Notes under the pieces: model-generated
What the model was told of the DNA's origin: nothing
The model's database searches: none
Seen by the model: the letters and a program-made list of their open reading frames with translations, nothing else
Part shown: positions 24,813 to 32,472 of the stretch, piece after piece
How the letters are laid out: every line of letters begins with the position of its first letter
Numbering within the stretch: position 1 is the stretch's first letter
Virus record (IMG/VR): IMGVR_UViG_3300009502_000085
Span: 1-45,254 of that record
Strand: one strand, 5' to 3'
Length of the DNA stretch: 45,254 nucleotides
DNA from: a virus
Translations under genes and position numbers: made by a program

Positions 24813-25618
24813 TGCCAGTAATATATAAAATTACATCTCCTTCAGATAGAGTTTATATAGGACAAACTTGGAGATGGTTAAAGAGAAATAACGATTATAA
24901 AAATACTAAAGCTAGAGGACAACCTCTACTTAGTAATTCTATTTTAAAGTATGGTTTTGAAAATCATAAAATAGAAATCATTGATACTCTTTCTGAAGAT
25001 GTATGTCAAAAGGAATTAGACAATAGAGAAATTTATTGGTGGCAACACTATAAAGATTTAGGATGTAACATGTTAAATGTAAGAGAACCAGGGAGAGGAG
25101 GAAAAGTTTCAGAGGAAACTAAGTTGAAGATATCTAAAAATAACAGAGGATTAAAGAGAAGTTCTGAAATTATAAATAAACTTCAAAATCTACCCAGATA
25201 TAATAAACCTGTATTATTATTATCATTAGAAGGTGAAGTTTTATTAGAATTTAATAGCAGTAAGGCAGCAGCGAGATATCTAAACACAGTAACATCCTCT
25301 TTCTCTTCAGGTTTAAAGGGAAAAGAGGTTACGTGTAAAAATCATAGAGTGATATTAAAAGAATTTTATGATCCTTTATCTATAAAAAGGATAGTTCATA
25401 AAGGATCTACTAAAATAAATCAATATGATTTAGAAGGAAACTATATACAAAGTTTTCTTAGTATAAAAGAAGCATTAAATAAGTTAAACATTAAGGATAC
25501 AGGCAATATTTCAAGAGCTTGTTCCAATTTACAAAAATCAGCATATGGCTATAAATGGAGTTACAAAAATGAAGAATATGTATACAGAAAACAATTCAAA
25601 AAGCGAGAAAGAGTATAG
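24812..25618 (+). CDS. GIY-YIG homing endonuclease with NUMOD motifs
   Basis: 268 residues from ATG 24812 (a GTG lies one codon upstream). The nuclease domain is canonical: VIYKITSPSDRVYIGQT, the basic helix WLKRNNDYK, and the catalytic-type Glu in ELDNREIYWW. A NUMOD3-like segment (SEETKLKISKNNRG) and two NUMOD1-like units follow; the last ends with AYGYKWSYKNEEY. Its 3' end overlaps the PD-(D/E)XK nuclease start by about 50 bases, so insertion seems to have cut into the neighbour's 5' end. Confidence 0.9.
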   Translation: MPVIYKITSPSDRVYIGQTWRWLKRNNDYKNTKARGQPLLSNSILKYGFENHKIEIIDTLSEDVCQKELDNREIYWWQHYKDLGCNMLNVREPGRGGKVSEETKLKISKNNRGLKRSSEIINKLQNLPRYNKPVLLLSLEGEVLLEFNSSKAAARYLNTVTSSFSSGLKGKEVTCKNHRVILKEFYDPLSIKRIVHKGSTKINQYDLEGNYIQSFLSIKEALNKLNIKDTGNISRACSNLQKSAYGYKWSYKNEEYVYRKQFKKRERV

Positions 25619-26633
25619 AGCTATTGTCATGGATTCATCGAGTTCATTGAAAGATTTTTCCATAGATAGAAAATTATATTTTAGACGTTACTTAATGTCT
25701 GAAATAGTAGAAGATAAATTTAATCAATCTCTTCTCATGGGACAACTTGTCGATTGCTTGTTATTGACACCAAACGATTTTGATACAAGGTTCTACATGT
25801 CAGCATGCATCAGTGCTCCCACTGGAAACATGTTGAAGTTTGTAGAAGCTTTGTATGATCGTACCAAGGAAGCTACTAACAACGATGGAGAGGTTACTCG
25901 TTCCTTTGAAGATATAAGCAGGAGTGCTTATATTGATGCTGGATACAAGATTCCTTTTGATAGAGTAATAAACTCTTTTGTTGGCAGTGATAACGAGATC
26001 TATTACAACGAGATCAGGAAGGTCAGAGGTAATGATATGTCTGTAGTAACTACTCAAGATGTCTCTAATGCAGACAGGATCATAGAAGAGCTCAAAACTA
26101 ATCCTATTACCAAGGATATAGTAAACATGGTGAATAGTGTCAGATACACTGTCAAGAATCAAATACAGATAGAAGCCTACAAGGTAGGAGGACATTTGTT
26201 CAAAAGCATGATGGATAAAATGATAGTTGATCACCAGGAAAAGACAATTCAGGTGTATGATCTGAAATGTGTATGGGCTGTTGAAAACTTCTATGAAGAG
26301 TACTATCTTTATCGCAGAGCCTATATACAGGCATATCTCTATTATCGTGCAGCATTAAGCTTAACAGTGGATCCAGAGGGAGATCTGTATGGATATAATG
26401 TATTGCCACCAAAGTTCATCGTATGTGATAGTACCAACTATTACAGTCCTTTGATATACACTCTTACAGAGTACGACCTTGCTGATGCACTCTTAGGATT
26501 TACATTTAAAGGACGAGATTATCCTGGTGTAAGTGACATAATCGAAGATCTTCTATGGGCTTTGAAGAATAATGTTTGGAATATTTCCAGACAGAATTAT
26601 TTAACTAACGGACTTGTAAAATTAACATCATGA
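25569..26633 (+). CDS. PD-(D/E)XK family exonuclease
   Basis: 354 residues from ATG 25569 (25578 and 25629 are other candidates; the YRAI motif lies between, which favours an early start). The N-terminus SSSSLKDFSIDRKLYFRRY and LLMGQLVDCLL match phage RecE/Cas4-like exonucleases. The core is MMDKMIVDH (Asp) and QVYDLKCVW (D-x-K), then the AYIQAYLYYRA helix with the conserved Gln and Tyr. The enzyme resects DNA ends for annealing by the Sak4-like ATPase and SSB. The 5' end overlaps the upstream endonuclease and may be rebuilt. Confidence 0.82.
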   Translation: MKNMYTENNSKSEKEYRAIVMDSSSSLKDFSIDRKLYFRRYLMSEIVEDKFNQSLLMGQLVDCLLLTPNDFDTRFYMSACISAPTGNMLKFVEALYDRTKEATNNDGEVTRSFEDISRSAYIDAGYKIPFDRVINSFVGSDNEIYYNEIRKVRGNDMSVVTTQDVSNADRIIEELKTNPITKDIVNMVNSVRYTVKNQIQIEAYKVGGHLFKSMMDKMIVDHQEKTIQVYDLKCVWAVENFYEEYYLYRRAYIQAYLYYRAALSLTVDPEGDLYGYNVLPPKFIVCDSTNYYSPLIYTLTEYDLADALLGFTFKGRDYPGVSDIIEDLLWALKNNVWNISRQNYLTNGLVKLTS

Positions 26634-26854
26634 GAACATTTAAAATTCCTGTGAGCTGGGAAGAGTATGGAATAATAGAAATAGATGCTGAGACCATTAA
26701 GGATGCTATTCGAATCTTTGATGAACAATCTGATGATCTTCCTTTACCTGAAGGTGATTATATTGATAGTTCTTTCAAACGACAGAGTAGAGAAGATTGT
26801 GAAGAATTTAATGATGTTTTTGATAAAATAAATAAATTAAATGGAGATAATTAG
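26630..26854 (+). CDS. small conserved protein, DpnD/PcfM-like
   Basis: 74 residues. The N-terminus KIPVSWEEYGIIEIDAETIK, the following DAIRIFDEQSDDLPLPEGDY and the rest resemble the small DpnD/PcfM-type proteins found on phages and plasmids, whose role is unknown. It is coupled by ATGA to the exonuclease and overlaps the next gene by 14 bases. Confidence 0.55.
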   Translation: MRTFKIPVSWEEYGIIEIDAETIKDAIRIFDEQSDDLPLPEGDYIDSSFKRQSREDCEEFNDVFDKINKLNGDN

Positions 26855-27407
26855 AACAGTAACTACTATATTTATGGTCCCAACTTTAAACATTCCAAAA
26901 GATAGTTTAAAGAATAATGGGTTTATCAATGGCTATATAAAGGATATTAGAAAAGATGTACAATATGAAAATTCTGTATATGTTCTTTTTCAACCTAAAA
27001 ATCTTGATAAATTTAGAGAATTCCTAAATAATGAGTATGATCGCACAAAAGCAATCATCGATGAATATGATTACGAAGATGGATATGTTGTAATAGTTTA
27101 TAAATTAGATTCTAATTTTAAAAAAGATTTTGATCTAATCAAATTAGGACAATATTCTAACACTTCATTAGAGTTTCAACATCTGTTTCCTGAAAAAGTA
27201 ATAACTACTCAAAATGGTCTTCGTAAGGAAGAATTTACTCTACATCATAAGATATTTAATAAGTCGAAAGATTTAATCAAGTATTGGGAAGTAGAGTTTG
27301 GAGTAATTTTTACAAAGAATCAGGAGACTTGGGAAGGATTTTTTGAAGCTAAAGAAATATTAAACCTTGATAAATTAAAAGAAAATGTTCAACGAACAGT
27401 TGTATAA
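26841..27407 (+). CDS. conserved phage hypothetical protein
   Basis: 188 residues, mixed alpha/beta. The segment YVVIVYKLDSNFKKDFDLIK followed by GQYSNTSLEFQHLFP has the look of a conserved uncharacterised phage family. The C-terminal part has aromatic residues and a Glu/Lys helix. No enzyme motif. It overlaps the next gene by 23 bases. Confidence 0.6.
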   Translation: MEIIRTVTTIFMVPTLNIPKDSLKNNGFINGYIKDIRKDVQYENSVYVLFQPKNLDKFREFLNNEYDRTKAIIDEYDYEDGYVVIVYKLDSNFKKDFDLIKLGQYSNTSLEFQHLFPEKVITTQNGLRKEEFTLHHKIFNKSKDLIKYWEVEFGVIFTKNQETWEGFFEAKEILNLDKLKENVQRTVV

Positions 27408-27678
27408 GGAGTTAGAACTACGCTATGGTATAGAAAGAATGACCTCGTTTGCAGAGATCGAAGCTACAAAGTATGACCTTCTATTTGCTGATAGTGATGA
27501 TCCTCTTAATGAAGGAAATTTTGAAAGGGATTGGTGGCTCAATAAGCATGCTGAACTCTTAATTTTTCCTATGAATATATCTGCAGTGGAGGATATCAAG
27601 AGTGTTCTTCTGAAAAGAGGTTATACAGATATCACCCAGATACGAAATCGTAACGAATTTGACGATGACACAAAATGA
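27385..27678 (+). CDS. hypothetical acidic protein
   Basis: 97 residues, acidic, helical N-terminus (NEQLYKELELRYGIERM), with a W-W pair (NFERDWWLNKHAELLIF) and a C-terminal helix-strand. No recognised domain. It overlaps the preceding gene by 23 bases and the next start by 14 bases. Confidence 0.55.
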   Translation: MFNEQLYKELELRYGIERMTSFAEIEATKYDLLFADSDDPLNEGNFERDWWLNKHAELLIFPMNISAVEDIKSVLLKRGYTDITQIRNRNEFDDDTK

Positions 27679-27835
27679 TTATGAATTCCTAAGGAACAAA
27701 GGATTTAGAGTGTACAAGATAGATAAAGAGAAGATCTGGATTAAAAACAGAAAAGGTTGGAGTCTTGTATGTGAATATTCTGAAGCTAGATGGAACGAGA
27801 TCAAAGCTCATGAAAAGACGATTATTGATTATTGA
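27665..27835 (+). CDS. small hypothetical protein (56 aa)
   Basis: 56 residues from ATG 27665 to TGA 27833-27835, basic and aromatic (KIWIKNRKGWSLVCEYSEAR). It fills a gap between the preceding gene and a terminator and is the last gene of its transcription unit. Function unknown. Confidence 0.55.
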   Translation: MTQNDYEFLRNKGFRVYKIDKEKIWIKNRKGWSLVCEYSEARWNEIKAHEKTIIDY

Positions 27836-27847
27836 TTGATGATGATT

Positions 27848-27877
27848 AGTCCCTGCGATGTGTGGGGGCTTTTCTTT
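27848..27877 (+). terminator. rho-independent terminator before recA
   Basis: A G/C stem AGTCCC (27848-27853) pairs with GGGGCT (27865-27870), with an 11-base loop, and is followed by a T-rich run (TTTTCTTT). It lies 12 bases after a stop codon, so RecA is probably expressed from its own promoter in the 30 AT-rich bases that follow. Confidence 0.7.
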
Positions 27878-27907
27878 CCTTTTGTAATTAACAAGAATAA
27901 ATTTAAT

Positions 27908-28969
27908 ATGGCAAAAAAGACTGAGAATGTAGAAGACAAGGGTAAGACAAAAACACAACTCGCCCTGGAGAAGTTGGACAAAGCCTATGGTAAAGGTACA
28001 GTGCTGGCCCTTGACAGTAGACCTTATGGTAATTACGATGTAATTAGCACAGGCTCTATAGGATTCGATTGGATCACCCTGGGAGTTGGTGGATTTGTAA
28101 AAGGAAAGCTTTATGAACTGATGGGATGGGAAGGTACTGGTAAAAGCACTGTATGTGGACATGCTGTAGCTAATTGTCAAGCTAAAGGTGGAGTAGCAGC
28201 ATATATCGATGGAGAGCATGCTGTAGATAAAATCTATTTCAAAAATCTGGGAGTTGATACAACAAAGCTGTTATTTGCTCAGCCTTCCTCAGGAGAAGAA
28301 GGATTTCAGATAGCAGAGGAGTTGATCAAAACTGGAGAGATAGATCTCATTATTATCGATAGTGATAGTTCATTGATCCCTAAAGCTGCTATGGTAGACG
28401 GTGATGTTGGAGATAGTACCATTGGTAAAAAAGCAAGGCTTAATAACAATGCCTATCCAAGATTAAAGAACGTTCTCTCTCAAAATCATGTTGCTGTAAT
28501 CGTCATTAGTCAATATAGAGAAAAGATTGGAGTGATGTTTGGTAATCCTACCACTACCCAGGGAGGCCATGCATTGAAGTTCTATTCAGATTGCAGGATT
28601 GAGATTTCCAGGACCATTGCCAAAGATGATGATCAGGCTTATGGAAATATCACTAAGCTAAAGTCTACAAAGAATAAGATGTCTCCTCCATACAGACTTT
28701 CTCAATTTGAGATTGTATATGGTAAAGGCATTGATATCTATGATGAAGTGGTCCAGCTTGGAGAAGAGTTTGGAATCATTAAGAAGAGTGGAAGCTGGTA
28801 TTCTTATGGAGAGACAAAGATTGGTCAGGGAGCTGATAGTGTAGCTACATTGCTTGCAGATAATCCAGAACTCTTTGATAAGCTTAAAGCAGCCATTATT
28901 GAGAAGATTAAACACACAGATGATCTTCCAGTAGATATGACAACAGAGGATCCAACAGAAAAAGTATAA
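27908..28969 (+). CDS. recA: RecA recombinase
   Basis: 353 residues from ATG 27908; the longer in-frame extension would cross the terminator hairpin. Clear RecA family: Walker A GWEGTGKST (residues 73-81), the catalytic Glu in YIDGEHAVD (Glu103), Walker B IIIDSDSSL, the GDSTIGKKARL loop L1 region, and the loop L2 region GNPTTTQGGHALKF. The C-terminal domain has EEFGIIKKSGSWYSYGETKI, as in bacterial RecA, and an acidic tail. It catalyses strand exchange, and with the SF2 helicase, Sak4-like ATPase, exonuclease and SSB makes an unusually complete recombination set. Its stop overlaps the next start. Confidence 0.92.
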   Translation: MAKKTENVEDKGKTKTQLALEKLDKAYGKGTVLALDSRPYGNYDVISTGSIGFDWITLGVGGFVKGKLYELMGWEGTGKSTVCGHAVANCQAKGGVAAYIDGEHAVDKIYFKNLGVDTTKLLFAQPSSGEEGFQIAEELIKTGEIDLIIIDSDSSLIPKAAMVDGDVGDSTIGKKARLNNNAYPRLKNVLSQNHVAVIVISQYREKIGVMFGNPTTTQGGHALKFYSDCRIEISRTIAKDDDQAYGNITKLKSTKNKMSPPYRLSQFEIVYGKGIDIYDEVVQLGEEFGIIKKSGSWYSYGETKIGQGADSVATLLADNPELFDKLKAAIIEKIKHTDDLPVDMTTEDPTEKV

Positions 28970-29187
28970 TGGGACTTATTTTAACAATAGAAGATGATGA
29001 TGTGGAGTTCTTCAAGAAACAATATGTAAATCTTGGAGAGCTTCACGCTGCCATTGAGAAAGCTCTTTCTGAGGAAGAGATGACAGATGGTGAACCTGGA
29101 CCACACGAACAGTGGCAACAGCGTACTAATTATCTAATTGATATGTATAACAGCAGATCACATTTTAAAAAGTTTGACAAAGTATGA
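28969..29187 (+). CDS. small acidic protein
   Basis: 72 residues, acidic, mainly helical, with GELHAAIEKALSEEEMTDGE and a C-terminal helix. It overlaps the last base of recA and couples to the next small gene by ATGA. It could be a RecA partner from its position; there is no direct evidence. Confidence 0.5.
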   Translation: MGLILTIEDDDVEFFKKQYVNLGELHAAIEKALSEEEMTDGEPGPHEQWQQRTNYLIDMYNSRSHFKKFDKV

Positions 29188-29297
29188 AAAACGAACAACA
29201 AGAAGTAGAAATGCCTGAACAAGGTGTTACTGTGACAGCTCCTAAAGAAGGATTTCATGGTACGTGTGGCGTTAGTCGTTCAAGTCTTTTCACATGA
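29184..29297 (+). CDS. tiny protein (37 aa)
   Basis: 37 residues from ATG 29184 to TGA 29295-29297, coupled to genes on both sides by ATGA overlaps, which supports translation. It has a Glu/Gln-rich start and a TAPKEGFHGTCGVSR end. Function unknown. Confidence 0.4.
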   Translation: MKNEQQEVEMPEQGVTVTAPKEGFHGTCGVSRSSLFT

Positions 29298-29749
29298 AGA
29301 CTGTGTGTAGGATATGTGGAGCGAAGGCAGAAAGTGAATTCTGCTTTCGCCACAAGCCTCGTAAGGCTATTCCTAAGAAGATAACCAGATGGGGAATTAC
29401 TTTTAATAATATGAGACAGTTCTCTCATAAAATTACTGATGGAAGACCTCCTGATGCAAACGGTGTAAAAGAGTGGGTAAGAATGCATGAATTTTTCATG
29501 TTAATATGGAAGACTCGTCATCATGTCTCAGGAGTATCTGGAACATATCTAGGAGAAGAACCCCTGATAGTCTATTTTCATCACATTCTTCCTAAGAACG
29601 ATAAGAAATTTCCTCAGGCAAAATACGATGCTGAGAATATTATTTTATTAACTTTGGAGGAGCATGAAAGTGTTGAACTTGATATGTATAAGTATTCAGA
29701 AATTAACAAAAGAAGAGAAAGATTAATTGTGAAGTATGGCATTATATAA
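29294..29749 (+). CDS. HNH endonuclease with N-terminal zinc knuckle
   Basis: 151 residues. The N-terminus CRICGAKAESEFCFRHKPRK is a zinc ribbon. The C-terminal half carries an HNH core YFHHILPKNDKKF, with AENIILLTLEEHESVELD containing the conserved Asn and His. The type resembles HNH proteins near phage recombination genes. It may be a homing endonuclease or a DNA-processing enzyme; RecA is close upstream. Confidence 0.8.
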   Translation: MKTVCRICGAKAESEFCFRHKPRKAIPKKITRWGITFNNMRQFSHKITDGRPPDANGVKEWVRMHEFFMLIWKTRHHVSGVSGTYLGEEPLIVYFHHILPKNDKKFPQAKYDAENIILLTLEEHESVELDMYKYSEINKRRERLIVKYGII

Positions 29750-29933
29750 ATTATCGTTTCCTTTATATGGAAATAGAAATATGACTATTTGGGCTAATGA
29801 TCAGTTTATGGAATATTTTCATAATACTGTAAGAGAAGAATTTGAGAAACAATTAAAAACCAACAAAAATGAATCAGTTTTATTACACAAGAAAAGAAGT
29901 TGCACAGCCCCAACCAGGAGACACAGAACCTAG
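29736..29933 (+). CDS. small hypothetical protein with long 3' overlap
   Basis: 65 residues from ATG 29736. It begins ALYKLSFPLYGNRNMTIWA and has an HNTVREEFEKQLK helix. The last 21 residues lie over the start of the next gene in another frame and are very basic, unlike the rest. A 64-base overlap is much longer than the others here. A frameshift joining it to the next gene near the AAAAA at about 29863 is possible. Confidence 0.4.
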   Translation: MALYKLSFPLYGNRNMTIWANDQFMEYFHNTVREEFEKQLKTNKNESVLLHKKRSCTAPTRRHRT

Positions 29934-30168
29934 GTTTAATGAGGGTATTGACAGTTTTAACCTGGACAAGGTTGTCAGAAGTATCCAAATGGACAATGGA
30001 GGAAGACTCATTCTTCTGGATGATATCCATGAGCGTGTTCAACAGGTAGAAGTTAAAAACTCTAAAGGTAAAGTAACAGCTATCAAACGTGAGAAGGATG
30101 CTTTTCAAAGTGAGATTCATCTAAATCCTGAAGACTCTAAAAGATTTATTGAACTTACAGCAGTATGA
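29869..30168 (+). CDS. hypothetical protein
   Basis: 99 residues, mixed composition, with DNGGRLILLDDIHERVQQVE and a beta-strand GKVTAIKREKDAFQSEI. It is coupled by ATGA to the glycosyltransferase downstream. No family recognised. It is preceded by an AT-rich leader, and the ATG is well placed. Confidence 0.6.
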   Translation: MNQFYYTRKEVAQPQPGDTEPRFNEGIDSFNLDKVVRSIQMDNGGRLILLDDIHERVQQVEVKNSKGKVTAIKREKDAFQSEIHLNPEDSKRFIELTAV

Positions 30169-30854
30169 AAGTCTTAGTATTTACATCTTCTTATTATAAA
30201 CGTACTTATATGCTTAGACAGTCCATTCTTAGTGGAATGAATCAGAGTTATAAAAATATGATACACTCTATCAATATTACATCTGATGAGACTACTGAGA
30301 CTAAAGACTTTACTCCACTGTATGAGGACCTTAAGGGAAATTTTATTGTTAATCAAAGTGAGAATGCTAAAATAGGATTCTCACACTTTAACAATATGAA
30401 GACTATTAAATTTGTTCCTGATTGGGAAACTTATGATCTCTTTGTAAAGATGGACGATGATGATATTTACAAAAAAGATTATGTGAAAAACATCGTTGAA
30501 CACTTTATTAACAATCCTGGAATAGATGTAACTTCTACAAAAGTTATGTATCAACTTAATGGATACGATCTTCGCTCAAGAGAAGGTGGACTTAATTATG
30601 ATAATTTAGGAGGAAATCCTGAAGGAACAGATTATGCAATGCCTTGCACATTTGCTTTTAATAAAAAAGGATTGGATTCTATCCTGGATCTAACTGAAGC
30701 AGATGTATGTGGACACGATGATATGATGTGGAGAGTTGCCTGGGTTAAAACTGGAATTAAACATTCACTAGTCGATAACTCTGAGGAAGTTATCTGGAAC
30801 ATTCATGGAGGCAATGCCTCAGTAGGATATTTCTTAACAAAAAAAGAGGGTTAA
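30165..30854 (+). CDS. GT-A (family 2-like) glycosyltransferase
   Basis: 229 residues. The N-terminus KVLVFTSSYYKRTYMLRQSI is a GT-A Rossmann strand with the family-2-like R-x2-ML-x2-SI helix. The metal/nucleotide-sugar motif is FVKMDDDDIYKKDYV (an acidic run like DxD). Near the C-terminus GHDDMMWRVAW gives the second acid site. It transfers a sugar to an unknown acceptor, possibly a virion protein or cell-wall glycan. It is the last gene of the rightward block and ends inside a bidirectional terminator. Confidence 0.75.
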   Translation: MKVLVFTSSYYKRTYMLRQSILSGMNQSYKNMIHSINITSDETTETKDFTPLYEDLKGNFIVNQSENAKIGFSHFNNMKTIKFVPDWETYDLFVKMDDDDIYKKDYVKNIVEHFINNPGIDVTSTKVMYQLNGYDLRSREGGLNYDNLGGNPEGTDYAMPCTFAFNKKGLDSILDLTEADVCGHDDMMWRVAWVKTGIKHSLVDNSEEVIWNIHGGNASVGYFLTKKEG

Positions 30855-30870
30855 TTCCCTCTTTTTTTTA
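30841..30870. terminator. bidirectional terminator
   Basis: A perfect 10-bp stem (30841-30850, AAAAAGAGGG, with 30857-30866, CCCTCTTTTT) around TTAATT, with T-runs on both strands, between convergent genes. It contains the stop codons of both flanking genes. Confidence 0.9.
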
Positions 30871-31471
30871 TAATCGATGTGATAGACTGACTTGAATTGT
30901 TTACAATTTCTATGTTGTCAATCTGTTCTAGCAAGAGATTGAAATTCTCAACAACTATGTGATATTGATTATCTTCAGAAATATGTTTATTCTGAAGATC
31001 TTCTAACAATTTCAAGGTGTTATTGTAAGGATTGCTATAATATGATGAATAAAATCCAGGTAACGATGTATGGAGATCTTCTAAAATATATATTCCATTA
31101 GGCTTTAGCTTTTGAAACATTATTTTAAATGTCAACTGCTGTTGTAACATGGTATGTCCTCCATCATCTATCACAAGATCTAGATCCTCAGGAAGAGATA
31201 TTAATTGTTCCTGTTCTTCTTGATTTGCAATAATCGTAGATATTTTTGATGAATCTAGATATGGATATGGATGTATATCTACTCCATATATTTTAGCAAG
31301 TGGAAAGTATTCATTCCACATCATAATAGATGCTCCATTCAAAATACCAATCTCTAACATTCTAATTGGAAGTTCTCTTAAATGAGAAAGCACTCTATCA
31401 TAAGTATCTGTATACCTATGATAGGTTGCTTTGTCAGTATTAAACTTTATACCTATCTCAGTTAAAGTCAT
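30851..31471 (-). CDS. class I SAM-dependent methyltransferase
   Basis: 206 residues. Motif I is IRMLEIGILNGASI, preceded by NTDKATYHRYTDTYDRVL, and followed by MWNEYFPLAKIYGVDI (acidic strand 2), LDLVIDDGGHTMLQQ and GIYILEDLHT. This order matches a methyltransferase family related to sugar or macrolide O-methyltransferases (MycE-like). The substrate may be a sugar attached by one of the neighbouring glycosyltransferases. It overlaps the tiny gene upstream as ATGA and ends at the shared terminator. Confidence 0.78.
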   Translation of the reverse strand: MTLTEIGIKFNTDKATYHRYTDTYDRVLSHLRELPIRMLEIGILNGASIMMWNEYFPLAKIYGVDIHPYPYLDSSKISTIIANQEEQEQLISLPEDLDLVIDDGGHTMLQQQLTFKIMFQKLKPNGIYILEDLHTSLPGFYSSYYSNPYNNTLKLLEDLQNKHISEDNQYHIVVENFNLLLEQIDNIEIVNNSSQSITSIIKKRGN

Positions 31472-31608
31472 TTTGATAACTTTTTACCAGTAAGTGGACT
31501 TTGAGGACTCTTTCCTCTGGTCTTGGCATCGTTCTCCCTCATAAACATGGGCTTCTTTTTAGGAAGAATAGTCACCTTGGGAGCTTTCTTAGGTTTGCCA
31601 CTTATCAT
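31468..31608 (-). CDS. tiny basic protein (46 aa)
   Basis: 46 residues read on the minus strand from ATG 31608 to TGA at 31470-31468, overlapping the methyltransferase start as ATGA. It is Lys/Pro-rich (PKKAPKVTILPKKKP) and ends TGKKLSK. It is in a chain of three coupled tiny basic genes. Such strongly basic peptides in a late region could bind DNA inside the head or the lysis complex. Unrecognised family. Confidence 0.6.
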   Translation of the reverse strand: MISGKPKKAPKVTILPKKKPMFMRENDAKTRGKSPQSPLTGKKLSK

Positions 31609-31697
31609 TTCTTCTTAGCGTTAGACTGTTGCATCCTAAGCTTTTCTTCAGGAGTCCACATCTTGGTTCCTGATTTGGGTTTAGGCTTCTTGTTCAT
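31605..31697 (-). CDS. tiny basic protein (30 aa)
   Basis: 30 residues from ATG 31697 to TGA at 31607-31605, with ATGA overlaps on both sides, so the chain of starts and stops is unbroken. Lys-rich, with KMWTPEEKLRMQQSN in the middle, and ends AKKK. It is too short for domain assignment; coupling is the main support. Confidence 0.5.
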   Translation of the reverse strand: MNKKPKPKSGTKMWTPEEKLRMQQSNAKKK

Positions 31698-31831
31698 TTC
31701 TTCTTAGAAACCTTTGTACCACATTTAGCTGTGGTCCTATAATTAAGGCTCTTGGAAAGATTCTTTGGAGAAGGAGTAGGCATCTTTTTTGCTGTACTCT
31801 TGGAGGGAAGACCAATAGCTGTTTTTTTCAT
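31694..31831 (-). CDS. tiny basic protein (45 aa)
   Basis: 45 residues from ATG 31831 to TGA at 31696-31694. It contains KKTAIGLPSKSTAKKMPTPS and ends CGTKVSKKK. It is basic like its two coupled downstream neighbours and starts 18 bases after the longer Pro/Lys-rich gene. Probably a virion or DNA-binding peptide; no family recognised. Confidence 0.55.
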   Translation of the reverse strand: MKKTAIGLPSKSTAKKMPTPSPKNLSKSLNYRTTAKCGTKVSKKK

Positions 31832-31849
31832 GATTTGAATTTTAAGAGA

Positions 31850-32470
31850 TTAACAACATTTTTTTGTTTTACCACCAGTTTTCATAGGAGGAAGACCTTT
31901 TCTTGCTTTAGAAGAAGTATTAACAGGAGTAGGTTTTTCTGCTGGTTTACCAGGAGGGGTATAATTCGTTCTTGCTGGAACAGTAGCTTTAGCTTGATCT
32001 ATAACATTTTTACCAGATGGACGTTCACTATAAAAACGTGCAGTTTTTGCTGGAGCATGATTTCCTAGTGGAGAAGATGCTGGCTTTCCTGGAGGAGTAT
32101 ATGTTCCTGTAGATGGTGTCTTTGGACCTGATGTAAGTTTAGAAGCAGGACTAGTACTAGCTGCACTTTTAGCAGGAGGTCTATCTCCTAGAGGTTTAGC
32201 TGGAGCTTTCTTTGCAGCTTCTTCCTTAGTCTCAGTGGTATAGCTCTTACCATTATATGTAAAAGTCTTTGCACCAGACGCTTTATTACGTTTGAAGGCT
32301 TCTCCAAAAGATTCAGCTTTCTTCTCAGGAGCTTTAGCTTCAGGAAACTTATTAGGAGGAGATTTAGAATCTTCTTTAGAGTAATTACCTTGACGATCCT
32401 GGTAGTTAGTAGAGATACCATCGTCTGCTTTTTTCTTAAACTTTGCGTTTGCTTTTTTTAGAGTTCCCAT
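31850..32470 (-). CDS. low-complexity Pro/Ala/Lys-rich protein with phage structural motif
   Basis: 206 residues, largely disordered, rich in Lys, Pro, Ala, Ser and Thr. Two copies of a YTPPGKPA repeat occur. A conserved segment ESFGEAFKRNKASGAKTF followed by TYNGKSYTTE resembles a motif (AF-x-A-x3-G-x3-F-x-W/Y-x-GK-x-Y-x-T) found in many phage structural or late proteins. It ends KTKKCC. It may be a minor virion or scaffold-type protein. It is the largest of the basic-protein cluster. Confidence 0.6.
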   Translation of the reverse strand: MGTLKKANAKFKKKADDGISTNYQDRQGNYSKEDSKSPPNKFPEAKAPEKKAESFGEAFKRNKASGAKTFTYNGKSYTTETKEEAAKKAPAKPLGDRPPAKSAASTSPASKLTSGPKTPSTGTYTPPGKPASSPLGNHAPAKTARFYSERPSGKNVIDQAKATVPARTNYTPPGKPAEKPTPVNTSSKARKGLPPMKTGGKTKKCC

Positions 32471-32472
32471 AA

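Noticed and set aside
24598-25618. A second group I intron around the GIY-YIG gene at 24812
   Set aside because: No P/Q/R/S core elements are visible and no in-frame exon join can be made; a free-standing insertion explains the region better.
31501-32068. Plus-strand frames opposite the late basic proteins
   Set aside because: They have Phe/Ser/Cys-rich compositions typical of antisense frames of Lys-rich genes.
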